In this document: in pieces, positions 1-9,839 of the stretch
Position numbering within the stretch: the stretch's first letter is position 1
Layout of the letters: the number at the start of each line of letters is the position of its first letter
Source: Symbiodinium kawagutii
Lineage: Eukaryota > Sar > Dinophyceae > Suessiales > Symbiodiniaceae
DNA: 64,000 bases
Reading direction: 5' to 3'
NCBI GenBank assembly: GCA_009767595.1
Contig: VSDK01010577.1
Location: 172,245-236,244, forward strand
Made by a program: the position numbers and the translations under genes
Notes under the pieces: generated by a model
What the model saw: only the letters and a program-made list of their open reading frames with translations
What the model was told of the DNA's origin: nothing
Database searches by the model: none

Positions 1-470
1 CGGTTCAGGAGCCCAAGATATCCAAGATGTTTTCGTGTACTTTTTGGTGGCCGTCGCATCTCAAAGTCTAAGCAGCTACGTTTGCTGATCCCTAACTGCG
101 CCAATTCAAAAGCTCCTTGTTTGTGAAACTCCTGACGTCAGTCTGCCGCTGCACCTGCACCTGCCAAGAAAAGAGCGCATGACCCAGGTTGTTGTAGGCA
201 AATGCTTCGTTGTTGTCCAACTTGATGGCTTCCAGGTACAACTCCTTTTGGTTGAACGTCCTGGGACCTTCAGCTTCACCGTGTCGGGAGAGAGCTCGGC
301 GCCTCTTTTTTTGCCAAAGGTCTTGGTGCCAGTGTGAAGCTGCACTTGCACCGTCTGCTGGGGAGGATGTTGCCCAGCTTGCTCTAGGCATGACAGTCCT
401 CAAGCCTTCACCGCGATGACCTTCACCAAGAGCTTCTTTCGGATTTCTCCGTAGTTCCTAATGCCACACG

Positions 471-574
471 ATTGTGCAGATCTTGGGGAAGCGGCTTGAG
501 AACGATCAGTTGGTCTGGGCCTTGGCAAAGAGCAACTCATGGGTCTCAAGCCGCTTCCCCAAGATCTGCACAAT
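471..574. repeat. 31-bp perfect inverted repeat (fold-back insertion)
   Basis: Arms lie at 471-501 and 544-574 and are perfect reverse complements (ATTGTGCAGATCTTGGGG... against its complement), with a 42-nt spacer. The right arm is the normal gene sequence (compare about 58110-58145 in the intact copy). The left arm is an inverted extra copy with no counterpart in the intact gene or in broken copy 2. Confidence 0.9.
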
Positions 575-727
575 CTCGGCGGATGACTGCTCTGTGTCTT
601 TCACACCGATGAGCTGAAGCCTGGAGCTTGATCGTTGCAACTCACCCAACATCCCGCCACAAAGGCTGCCTCTAGCCGAAGCAATTCCAGGCTTTCAGCC
701 TCGACCGTTGGGCATCAAGGGGCCATC

Positions 728-794
728 GTCTCCAAGAATGTCATGGAAGAGTTCACCGAATCGCGGTGATCTCTTCCATGACATTCTTGGAGAC
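728..794. repeat. Hairpin insertion in broken copy 1
   Basis: Arms at 728-758 and 764-794 pair over 31 positions with one mismatch, around a 5-nt loop. The right arm corresponds to gene sequence present in the intact copy (about 58300-58328); the left arm is an inverted duplicate of it. The same insertion occurs at the homologous place in broken copy 2 (52919-52985). Confidence 0.9.
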
Positions 795-1361
795 CTGTTC
801 GGGATGCAGCAGTCGGCTTTGCCTACTGGTCCTTGACATAATTTCCGATAGCACCATTGGGGGCAGTATTGAAAGGAACATCAGGCTGCGGCAAATCGAG
901 ACCTTCTCTCTTCCTAAAGTTGTCCCTGGCTGGTGGGGTAATAATTTGTTTCACTAGAACCTTCGCTTTTGAGTTCCACTGACTTGTGGAGTCCGTGCAT
1001 TGTGGCATAGATTCCCAAACCAAAATAGCCATCTTTGTTGTCTTCATCCAGTGGAGCCAAAAGCTTAAGATTTTCAAAACCGATCATTTTCCTGAATGCA
1101 TCCTCAGAATTCAGAAGTCCAATGAAATATGACTCGATCTCCTTCACGCAAACCTTGATGTCCTGCATCTTCTCTGATATCGAAAGCACATGACCACATG
1201 TTGATTCCGGTGGCTTCGTGTTTGATTTTCATGGCATCTACACACGCGTAGCCCTGCGCGTTCAGCTGGGCTCCTTGGAAGTACCCTTTGCTGCGAAAAA
1301 AGCCGCTGGTGATGCCGCGCTACTCAAAATCCACGTGAAACTGCAGAGCACTGGTCGCGTG

Positions 1362-1369
1362 CTTGAGCC
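1362..1369 (-). other. Possible relict of the spliced leader upstream of copy 1
   Basis: On the minus strand this reads GGCTCAAG, the last eight bases of the dinoflagellate spliced leader (known 3' end TTGGCTCAAG). It lies about 40 nt 5' of the lost start region of broken copy 1. Copy 2 has the same octamer at the matching place. Downstream, both copies share a TTCACGTGGATT segment, so the two upstream regions are homologous. Alone, an 8-base match is weak. Confidence 0.35.
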
Positions 1370-1399
1370 CAGGCTCGTGTGAATGATCCTGATGAGTGC

Positions 1400-2370
1400 A
1401 CCCCCCTAAAGTAATGAAAATTGCCAAAGCAGACTCGCTTTAGTATCAACGCCCCAAAAGTAAGCTGGCAAACCTTTGGTGCTTGATTAAAGCTAAACAA
1501 TTAGGCTAATCTCTTAGCCTCAGCAAAACTCGAAAACTTGGGTGCTTTATGAATGAATATGCAATTCATTTAGCAATACTACAATTGCAGTTTCAGACTG
1601 TGGGTGCTTTGGTACTGTTGCGGAGCATCCACCACCGCAAAAACAACTTGTCATTCTTCAGAACCAATGGCTCCTAAGTAATCTAGTACTTGCTGAAGCT
1701 TGTCATTAATTAATCTACCAAAAAAACCCTTGTAGAACCACTACATTACTTAAGTAATGCACTACTTGCTTTCCCGGCCGGCTACCCCATGGCTCAGGAG
1801 CTGTTTTTTTTGAACGATTTTACTAAGGGATCGATTTGCTTTTTGCAAGCTGATATTCAGCGGCTTTGATAGAAATGCTCGACAATGACTACCAAAGTCA
1901 TCTGGCAAAGAAAATTATGTAATTACTCAATTCTTCAATTAGTTGTGTTATTTGAAGCCAAAAAAATGAGAACATTGACAACATCAAAACCATATCCTTT
2001 TCCAATATTGCGAACCATGCTTAGCATCCATTAACTATTGAGACAACATTTTCATTTAATCGATTGACTATAATTAATTCAGTATAATTCATCAATTGAC
2101 TAATTACTTATATGGCTAATGATTGATTATAATTGGATATTTGTTGACGAAAAAATGCAGCATCAGTGCTGATTACACATGGCCCTGTCAAAAAAAAACA
2201 TAATTAATCCAAATCATCACAGCTGTCACAGGGTTCATAATCAAAAACAACAGCTTGAAATGGGAAGTTTGGAGGTTGCCGTCGAACGTGTTCACGACTT
2301 CGAGGAGTTGGCAATACACTGTTGAACAAATTTGGCCATACAGAACACGGCTATTAAAAAACAAAAACAA
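1400..2370. other. AT-rich stretch without a recognised gene
   Basis: No coding or RNA signal is visible. The sequence is AT-rich with local ATTGACTAATT-type simple motifs around 2060-2150. Confidence 0.6.
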
Positions 2371-2608
2371 ATGGCCATGGGTCAAAACCCTGTACCCCTG
2401 GTTCTGCCATCATTAACCATTGTTTTCCTTGTTTTTCATATTGTTGGTGGTTTACCCCCCGTAGTTGGTTTTGATATTGACCCATAGCCATATTATAACC
2501 ATTGTTGGTGATCATCCCTTATTAACCACGATTAACTATAAACCATTATCAACCATATTAACGAATTATCAACCTAACTGGTTGATTTATCTTGACCCAT
2601 AGCCACAT
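2371..2608. repeat. Family B short inverted-repeat element, compound copy
   Basis: It begins ATGGCCATGGGTCAAAACCC and reaches the matching inverted end TTGACCCATAGCCAT at about 2492. A second partial right end (CTTGACCCATAGCCACAT) follows at 2590-2608. See the 6032-6150 entry for the family. Confidence 0.7.
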
Positions 2609-2616
2609 GGGGCCCA

Positions 2617-2719
2617 TGGGGGTTTCTTAAAATTGGGGACCCCCAAATCATCCAATATTAGTCATTCATAGTAATAAGCAAACTGTTTTTGGGGTACCCC
2701 TAGTTTGAGAAACCACCAC
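2617..2719. mobile_element. Family A short inverted-repeat element (MITE-like)
   Basis: Left end TGGGGGTTTCTTAAAATTGG, right end TTTGAGAAACCACCA, internal CCCCAAATCATCCAA and GGGGTACCCC. The length of about 100 bp and the inverted ends fit a non-autonomous DNA transposon. Confidence 0.7.
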
Positions 2720-2779
2720 ATATCAAAGTTGTCCAATCCAATCGTTGCGTCTGGGTGGCTGATCAGCTGTCCCAAATAG

Positions 2780-3010
2780 TTCGTTTCTACCACGGTTGGA
2801 GCTGCCGCTGTGGCACCCCATAGCACCACCCCCGGCCCGTCCGGCGAAGTCGCCATGACTGCATCACGGTTCCATGGCGGGCTGGGACGAAGTGCTGCAC
2901 CAGGAGCTCCGCTGCCAGGTGGGTACTTCCTTGTGCTTGATAGCGGAGCATACCTTCAGTGTTTGTTGTTGCGGGTATCTGATGGGGTCCTAGGTCAAGC
3001 TCGTGCTGTT
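2780..3010. other. GC-rich island, possible exon
   Basis: A GC-rich block stands out from AT-rich surroundings, as the PPR exons farther along do. On the minus strand one frame reads NRDAVMATSPDGPG, slightly PPR-like, but no frame is convincing and splice sites are unclear. Function is not recognised. Confidence 0.2.
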
Positions 3011-3019
3011 GATTGATGA

Positions 3020-4338
3020 TTGTATGAATTGAAGGTAGCACCCGAGGCTTGTGCGTTGGCATAGATGCTTAGTCAAACCTGTTTGATGCTTCATGGGCAT
3101 GGTATAGTGCAGCATATCCAGAGGATGGTTGGATACATCCTGATCACAACGACCATCATATTCAACCATATGTATGGGCCAAAAATGGCTGCAGCAAAAT
3201 CGCGAAACCAAAGGTGACAACAGCACGCACAGAGTTTGGTCCACCAACACATTTGCTCTTTGACGCCGCGGGCATCATTGCACTGATGTGGGAATGTGCT
3301 TGTCAATTCATAAACCACTAAATAATGGTACATCGTACCCTAACCATCCCTAACCCAACAACCCTTACCGATAACCCGGTCCCTTCGCAGCTCTGGTCCC
3401 CATTTTCCAGCGGACCATGAGTATCACCAACGCCTCTCGTGTACCATAGACCTTGCAATGCAGCTTTGTGTGAATGCTGATCATCGAACCATGCGCACCG
3501 CACCAATGGTGGCTTATAATAGTTGGTTACTATGACTTGTATAGTGACAAGGAGGGCTACTAGCAGCCGTGTTTCTGTTGTCAGTTGCCATTATAAATCA
3601 ATGATGACTTCTGATGGCTACCAGTGGTCATTGACGCTGAATAACGTTGGCTAGTAATGGCAAATGGCTATTTCTTAAGAATCATGCTTAAGAGTTAAGA
3701 ATGTTGGCTGCTTAGTAGTGATTCATAAACTAGATACTATTGGCTAAAGATGGATAGTGCCAGCCCATAGTGGTGAAGCATACTTAATGAGGGATAGTTC
3801 AGTGCTGATGGATTTTGTTTGTCTCATTGACGTTCAACCACCAGCTCATGCCCTGCACCAGGCGAGGAACCAGGGATGGCAAGGGCATGGCGGCACCCCA
3901 AAGGGTGCCAATGGAGATGCTGATTTGTCTCCAAACACGAATCGTTTCGGGGGTGGTTCAACCTGAATATTCGAAGGTGGTTCGGGGGCACCCCAACTTA
4001 CCGATGGTGATCTACAATCATATTCTCAAACTGAGGTGATATTGGCATCACACATGGGTTATGTCCCTCCTGCTCTCACTGGCCAGCCATTTGAAATTCT
4101 AAATGTGCCCAACTCTAAATGAGCTCAACTCTGAACAAGCTTGGCTGCTGGGATCAATGGTGTGTACGAACTCAAACTCATGACGCGCTAATTACTATGT
4201 TCAACCACATGGTGAAAACCCCTTGAGAAAACACAGGCAACAGTTGACTAGGGCTGTCTGGTTTGGTTGACAATGCTTGGCAATCGATGAACTTCGTAAC
4301 GCTTGCTAGCTACAAAGAATTCAACTCTAGATCTTCGG
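3020..4338. other. Non-coding stretch, no recognised feature
   Basis: The sequence has mixed composition with degenerate TGGTTA/GGCTA-type simple motifs. I see no supported gene. Confidence 0.5.
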
Positions 4339-4443
4339 TGACCTCTCAAGACATGCGGGGCCCCAAAAAATAGTTGTCTTATTACCACTACTAATTACTA
4401 GTGGATGATAGCTGGGGGTAACCCTATGGCTTGAGAAACCACT
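4339..4443. mobile_element. Degenerate family A element
   Basis: It contains GGGGCCCCAAAAAATAGTTG, GTGGATGATAGCTGGGGG and the right end GGCTTGAGAAACCACT. The left terminus has diverged. A further TGAGAAACCACCA end at about 4542-4554 may be a second degenerate copy. Confidence 0.5.
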
Positions 4444-4576
4444 GCAGTAGTTGTTTCACCGAAAGTTTGTTGGTTACTATCTACTATTACTAGTTCTAAC
4501 CCCTATAAATGCTAAAACTGCTAGTGGTTGGCATCCTATAAATGAGAAACCACCATTTCGTACATTTGGCGCTTAC

Positions 4577-4626
4577 CCGCTGGGCCTCCCTACGCCCAAG
4601 TTCACAGCACTGCGAAATTCTGCGAC
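4577..4626 (-). CDS. Possible short PPR-like exon
   Basis: On the minus strand the sequence runs from a GATCAG acceptor to a canonical GTAAGC donor and encodes VAEFRSAVNLGVGRPSG. The FRSAVN core resembles the first helix of a PPR unit. The match is short, so this is tentative. If real, it belongs with the other minus-strand PPR exons in the window. Confidence 0.25.
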
Positions 4627-4639
4627 CTGATCCGCAGCC

Positions 4640-5690
4640 AAGCCACATTGGGAGGAGGAATGCTTGGATGTGCAGCTAACCATGGTCATGAAACCTATAA
4701 GGTACCTTAGAACCTCTATAACCATGGTTGGTTCCCAGTTACGAGCCGTGGGAATGCACATCCAAGTGCTGGCTCTGAACCATGGGCTGACCAAGCCTTG
4801 TGGGCCGAGGGCTCCCGTACCCCTGGCTGTTCGATGGGATGGGTACACTACTACCCGATTTGGGATCAGTGGTAATGACTCATGGGCAGGTAAAACCCAT
4901 GGAAAGAACTGGAGTATGCTAGGGTTGTAAGCCCACGGTTACTACCATTGCGGTATTAAGATTGTCAATATCGATCCAACTCGCCATTTATGAAGGAACA
5001 TCAAGCACTAACCTTTACAAATTGATAGAAAATGTCAGCATGAATCTTATTCCACTGCACGTTGAACGATGGAATCGTTTTTCCCAGCTGAAGTTGTGGT
5101 TTATTGAGAACTGGATCTGACATTGTGGTGTACCCCAAGTGCTGCTGGTCAGGTCACACCTGACACAATGGACCCTGATGCTTTTCCAGTTGGATGATCT
5201 TCTTGCACGATGGCATGATAGGTACGATGCTTTCCATCACATGTGCAACTCCGAGCCCTGAATATGTGCCGTTGATGAAAGGGATCTGTAATGATGTAGC
5301 TAGGCCATTATTTTCCATTTAGCTTCAGGAAACCACAATTTACCACTTAGTTTTGTTTTCCTGGGATCTTGAGCAAACCATAACTATGCTTTTTTGATAA
5401 TCATGTACATTAAAACAAACACGTACAACTGCCATACGTTTATTTTATCGGTGTGTCATCATTGAAAAAACAAACAAATAACTTTCCAGCAGTCATGGTT
5501 GATCATTACTAAGCCCTCATTCATCAGCTAGTCACATCCACGAGGTCTCACCAGGTAAATCATTTCATTGATCTGTCCACTGCGCCACCTCTTCGTGCTT
5601 CCCACCACCTCGGCCATGCTGGGAAACCCCAAGCTGCTGAATACCCATGAGTTGTGCTGGGTGCCAACCATCGTAGAGCTCTAGCCACAT
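4640..5690. other. Non-coding stretch
   Basis: No supported gene. A moderately GC-rich patch at 5575-5690 reads GYSAAWGFPAWPRWWEARR on the minus strand. That is faintly PPR-like but not enough to call. Confidence 0.4.
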
Positions 5691-5693
5691 GGA

Positions 5694-5800
5694 TGTTTCT
5701 CACTTTCTGAAAATTGGGAACCTCCAAAAAATTGGTGGTTCATTACTACAAAATGATTGGAATGAAATGATTTGGCGGTACCCCATATTAGTCAACTATG
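5694..5800. mobile_element. Truncated family A element
   Basis: The left part (TTTCTGAAAATTGGGAACC) and the centre (GATTTGGCGGTACCCC) are present. The right TGAGAAACC terminus is missing. Confidence 0.5.
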
Positions 5801-6031
5801 GTCATTAGTCATTAGAGCTACAATATTACCAACCAGAACCAAAAATATCCGCGGTGAATGCCGGATGCTTCATAGTTGCATTGGGGTTTCCTACGTTTGA
5901 GGGCCATTTTAAAGAGTAGGCATTGGTAAATATCAATCTGGAATGCCCAGGGCAACACAAGGGAGACAAAACTCCAAAGCGGCCGAACACCAGCTGGACG
6001 TGGTTGAATTGAGAAAAAATATGTGCAAACA

Positions 6032-6150
6032 CATGGCTATGGGTCAATATTAATCAACCAACTAATGGGGGATAATCACCAGCAATAATAGGGAAAACAA
6101 TGGTTAGTGATGGGGAACCAGGGGTACAGGGTTTTGACCCATAGCCACAT
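6032..6150. mobile_element. Family B inverted-repeat element (complete)
   Basis: A complete copy of about 119 bp with ends CATGGCTATGGGTCAA and TTGACCCATAGCCACAT, which are inverted repeats of about 15 bp. The interior reads AATGGTTAGTGATGGGG and CAGGGGTACAGGG. Other copies lie at about 2371, 18171, 20628, 21844, 27719, 28735 and 62243, in both orientations. Size and ends suggest a MITE-like element; no coding capacity. Confidence 0.75.
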
Positions 6151-6404
6151 GATATTTCTGTATCTATGGTGCAGAAGCGAACGCAAGCAATGTAGCATTG
6201 CCAGCAAATTAAACCAGCACATGGGGGGAGAAGATCAAGCAAATAAGTGATTCCACCTTCCCTGAGCTAAGTCGAGGCGTGTTCCGCATAAATCTGTGCC
6301 CAACTGGTGGTATTTCGCCAATTTGGCAGACACCATTTTGTAATTGTAGAGAACAAACTTGGCCAAGAACATCATGATTTATGGTGGATGTGACAACAAA
6401 CCGT

Positions 6405-6479
6405 CATGATGTTGTGAGTCTTTGTTAAAAAAATAACTTGTCAAACAGGTCGGTATGGTAATGAATTCACAACATCATG
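6405..6479. repeat. 13-bp inverted repeat
   Basis: CATGATGTTGTGA at 6405-6417 is matched by TCACAACATCATG at 6467-6479, with a 49-nt spacer. It could be the remnant of a very small inverted-repeat element. Confidence 0.6.
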
Positions 6480-6827
6480 TTGCAAAGATCCACCTACCCT
6501 TGTGAATTCAGGACCAGACCAATTCTGAGCCCGCCCAACTTCAAAGGCTCAGTAACTCGCTGGCGGCTTCAACCCCGATCCAACTCAGTAGCGGTGAATC
6601 ACCAACATCCATCCAATTCTTGACAACGGCAATCATCAGATATTATCATCACCAACAATATTAAGCGGTCACTGATACCTGCAATGGACAGCCGATAAAA
6701 GGAACACCCAAACAAAACACTCAAACACCAAGTGAGGAGATTCCACAGCCTACTGAGACGTGCAAAAACCCAGAGAGTAGTGTTTCCCCCTAACAATGAG
6801 GATATCTATGCATTTAACATTCAACAA

Positions 6828-6834
6828 AAACAAC

Positions 6835-6873
<39 letters not shown>

Positions 6874-6912
6874 GCAGCAGCAACAACAACAACAACAACA
6901 ACCACCACAACG
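6828..6912. repeat. (AAC)n microsatellite
   Basis: A long run of AAC triplets with a short AGC interruption, continuing as AACCACC variants to about 6925. The poly-Asn frame it opens is not a gene. Confidence 0.9.
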
Positions 6913-6929
6913 ACAACGACCACGGTTTA

Positions 6930-7340
6930 CAACTACATTGACTGTTGTTGATACTAGTTGCACATGGAGTTCCAAGATGTTATAAGTTATACCAGGTCTT
7001 CTCCTGTTTAGACAGACCTATGGGCATCTCCGCGACATCGCAAGGCGCCAAGTCACTCAAGCAGGTGAGTTGCGACTGGAAGACCTTCCGCCAGAAATGA
7101 CCTGCAGCTCCCCGGGAGGGTCAGCAACCATGGCCATGGCACTGATCTGTACCTCAAGTGTTGTGAAAATCGTAGAGAGAGCAAGGAAAAAGGGCAATAA
7201 ACACAGGTTTATTTAGTCCAGTGGAAAGAACAACACTAGTTTAGTTTTAAAGAAAAACACCCATCGGCTGAGAATAACGGCTGATAGCAGGGGTTTCTGT
7301 TAAAAACCATCAGTTTGAACCATTAAAAACCAACATCTCG
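6930..7340. other. Stretch without a clear gene
   Basis: A GC-rich patch at 7030-7150 could be an exon on either strand but has no recognisable motif. Confidence 0.3.
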
Positions 7341-7344
7341 GCCA

Positions 7345-7430
7345 TGCCATTCTCCCTTCCGGGCAGCCCCTCCACCAAGCGGCTCTCCCGAAGATCACGC
7401 CGCAGCAGGGGCAAGGACGCTTCCATGGCC
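7345..7430 (-). CDS. Possible PPR exon (helix B half)
   Basis: After a CATCGCAG acceptor (minus strand) the frame reads AMEASLPLLRRDLRESRLVEG. The pattern EASLPLLRRDL fits the second helix of a PPR unit (W..AL.LL..M). The left limit is uncertain. It would be the farthest downstream of the stronger PPR-like exons on this strand. Confidence 0.4.
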
Positions 7431-7444
7431 TGCGATGATAGTGG

Positions 7445-7700
7445 TGAAGCTATGGTTAGGAACCATGGTTACAATAACCATTAGCCATGGTGAATCTCAA
7501 TAGTAGCCATGGTGGTTAGCTACTACAGTAATCTTAGTAGTCATGGTGAGTAAACAATCAGTAATAATGGTGACTATGGCTACAATCAGTTAGTACCATA
7601 GTGGTGAATCTTCATAATAGCCATGGTGAGCAACTATGGTAGCTACTACACCTCTGATACTTATGGTTATAATAGTAGCTCAATACAGGTTCTTAGTGGT
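7445..7700. repeat. Degenerate short tandem motif region
   Basis: Repeated variants of AGCCATGGTGAATCT and TAGCTACTACAGTAAT. Low-complexity intron-like sequence, not coding. Confidence 0.5.
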
Positions 7701-8124
7701 TCATAAGTGTCATTGAATAATAACATAATGATAGTTGACTATGGTTAAATCCTTTGGTATAGATCATGTTTCATCATGATTAATGATAGATTGTCTTGCA
7801 CAATGATAGTCAATACTGGTTGACAATGTTTAAAATGTGCCATTGAACAAGTTGTTTTTTAATGTATCACAGCTGGGTAGTTACCCTGGCTATAACCTAA
7901 CTTAAGTACCTGTATCTGGGCGGCAAGTATGTTTGTACACCTGTGCATGTTCCAATTTGAATGTGCATAATTATCTTATATGAATATTCATATATACGGT
8001 ATTGTAGCACATAAACATATAATGATCAATCCACAACATTTAAATACATCCACACTTATACACAAATATCATATAAATTCACATGTACGCAGTACATGCA
8101 TTTATCTGCAGTTCAATGTGTATA

Positions 8125-8228
8125 TGGGGGTTTCTCAGAATAGGGGTACCCCCCAATCATCCCTAAATAGTCATTTATAGTAATAAACCAGCCATTTTGG
8201 GGGGTTCCCTATTTTGAGAAACACCCAT
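8125..8228. mobile_element. Family A element (complete)
   Basis: Left end TGGGGGTTTCTCAGAATAGG, right end CCCTATTTTGAGAAACACCC, flanked by TATA and TATG, so a TA target duplication is possible. It is about 104 bp with no coding capacity. Confidence 0.8.
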
Positions 8229-8264
8229 ATGTATACATGTTGTGAGGATATCATCAGTTCAAAG

Positions 8265-8450
8265 TGAGTATCTGCTGGTGGATATGTCCACTCCCGTGGC
8301 TGCTGAGCATCCCGACCATCACCGCATCCACCGCACGGTGCGAAGCGAAGCTGCGCCACACATGGCCACGCACATGGGGCCTGATCGGCTGTGCGAAACG
8401 CCGCGTCATGGGATCGTTGAAGCATGCCCAGCAGTTATACTGTGGCCATT
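8265..8450. other. GC-rich island, possible exon
   Basis: GC-rich and open in several frames on both strands. No family motif is recognised. Confidence 0.2.
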
Positions 8451-8467
8451 GATTGAGCTATAACTCA

Positions 8468-8512
8468 CTTATATATATATATACATATATATATATATTA
8501 TATTTATATAAT
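8468..8512. repeat. (TA)n-rich microsatellite
   Basis: Interrupted TA dinucleotide run. Confidence 0.85.
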
Positions 8513-8519
8513 AGACTAG

Positions 8520-9730
8520 GTTCATTGATTAACGAACAACTATAACTCGGTTCATGACTAGTTGGTAGCACCACATTAACGAACAATCATAACGATGAAT
8601 TGATAATAACGAGTTTACGGTTTGGTTGATGTTGTAGTCAATAATTCACCATCAACCAATCATCATTTAAACATCATTCGACCATCGTTCACCATGCATA
8701 TTCAGAGTCCTCCATTGTTGGCGCCGTGTTAACGACCCTCATCAACCCTCTACTCCAAGGTGCCATATCCACGAACAGTTGCTAAGCAGGCTTCCTACAT
8801 TTTCTTGCCTTCAATAAACCCCGTTCCAAGCTGTGTAGCATCATCCTTGGGATAATCCTCTGTCACTTGGGCGACCCCCAAAAGCACTCATTGATAATCT
8901 AAAACCGACTATGACTGGGGATGATTTGCAGTCCCTTACTTTAAACAACACCCATCTTTTATCATCCATAAAAGGGATAATCATATTCTATAATCCCTAT
9001 GAAACATAATCCATCTATCCCTATTCTACATAGAACCAATACTTCTCCCTATATCACAATCCATCAATGGTATAGGATATCATCACCCCTTGCAGCTGCA
9101 AGGGGTACCGACTTGGCTGCGACCACCCACGATGGTAGGGCCCCGCAGGCAGGAAACCTACGATTCGCATGCAACAGCTGCCCTGCCACTGCCAGGACTA
9201 AGAGATGCTGGGTGTGGGTGGCTTCAATCGCACCCATCCTGTGCTCACATACAGAATTGCTAGCATTCCAATCATTTTTTTTTGTCTGTTTAAAAATTCA
9301 AGTATCTAATTTGTTTTAAGACACATCAATTCCATTATCACTATCATTTCCATTTGAAAGTGCCTGACAGCTATTCAAATTCTTTTGCATGGTGAACTCG
9401 TTCACCATCCAATGGTCTACGGTCGTAAAACTCCCATGAGCCCGGAGTAGCCCGGGAGAACACAAATGTCACAGGGAACAAGTAGGGTACAATCAAGACC
9501 AATAGCAAGCCGTCGGGTTCTCATGGGAAAAGACAACTTAAAAGGAAGCGAACCAAACATCCAACATCCCATGAAACCAACTCACACTCTTCAACAATCG
9601 CTCACGGTAACCATAATTACACAACAACTCTCAACCATGACCAAGCAACAACCAACCATCATCAAGCATGACTGACAATCAGCAACACAAATTGACTGCT
9701 GAGAGGGTCCATTTCTTCGGATCTTGGCTG
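8520..9730. other. AT-rich stretch with one GC-rich patch
   Basis: The patch at about 9085-9240 may be an exon, but no motif is visible. The remainder is simple AT-rich sequence. Confidence 0.3.
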
Positions 9731-9736
9731 CGTGGC

Positions 9737-9824
9737 CCTCACTGTTCCCCGTTGCCCCCACCGTTGGGTGCCAGCGACGCTGAGAAATGACCAGCTTCTT
9801 CACAGGCTGAAGCAACAAAGAGAT
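9737..9824 (-). CDS. PPR exon (helix A half)
   Basis: On the minus strand a CAGCAG acceptor precedes LFVASACEEAGHFSASLAPN. The VASACEEAGHF core closely matches the first PPR helix seen in dinoflagellate proteins (NAAISACEKAGQW). The frame stops about 80 nt in, so a donor should lie before the stop. PPR proteins normally bind organelle RNA; this fragment only supports family membership. Confidence 0.55.
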
Positions 9825-9839
9825 CTGCTGCCTAAGGAC

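Larger units (their letters stand above)
45..1335 (-). pseudogene. Broken copy 1 of the TPR/ART-like gene
   Basis: The minus strand matches the intact gene at 56574-58859 from its N-terminus (right side, about 1320) to its C-terminus (left side, about 45). Recognisable pieces are the FGLGIY-type segment near 1000, the NYV(K/N)DQ segment near 830, one clear repeat unit with LYLEAIKLDNN near 200-245, and the terminal ELLNWRS at 92-110. The reading frame is broken several times, and only one to two repeat units remain against ten in the intact gene. The start codon position (near 1320) is no longer ATG. Two fold-back insertions, at 471-574 and 728-794, further distort it. It most likely arose as a duplicate or retrocopy and decayed. 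A functional truncated product is unlikely. Confidence 0.82.

Noticed and set aside
6732..6941. Poly-Asn protein
   Set aside because: Produced by the AAC microsatellite without flanking coding signal.
8264..8463. GC-rich open frames as a gene
   Set aside because: Frames on both strands are equally plausible and none carries a recognised motif; left as a possible exon only.
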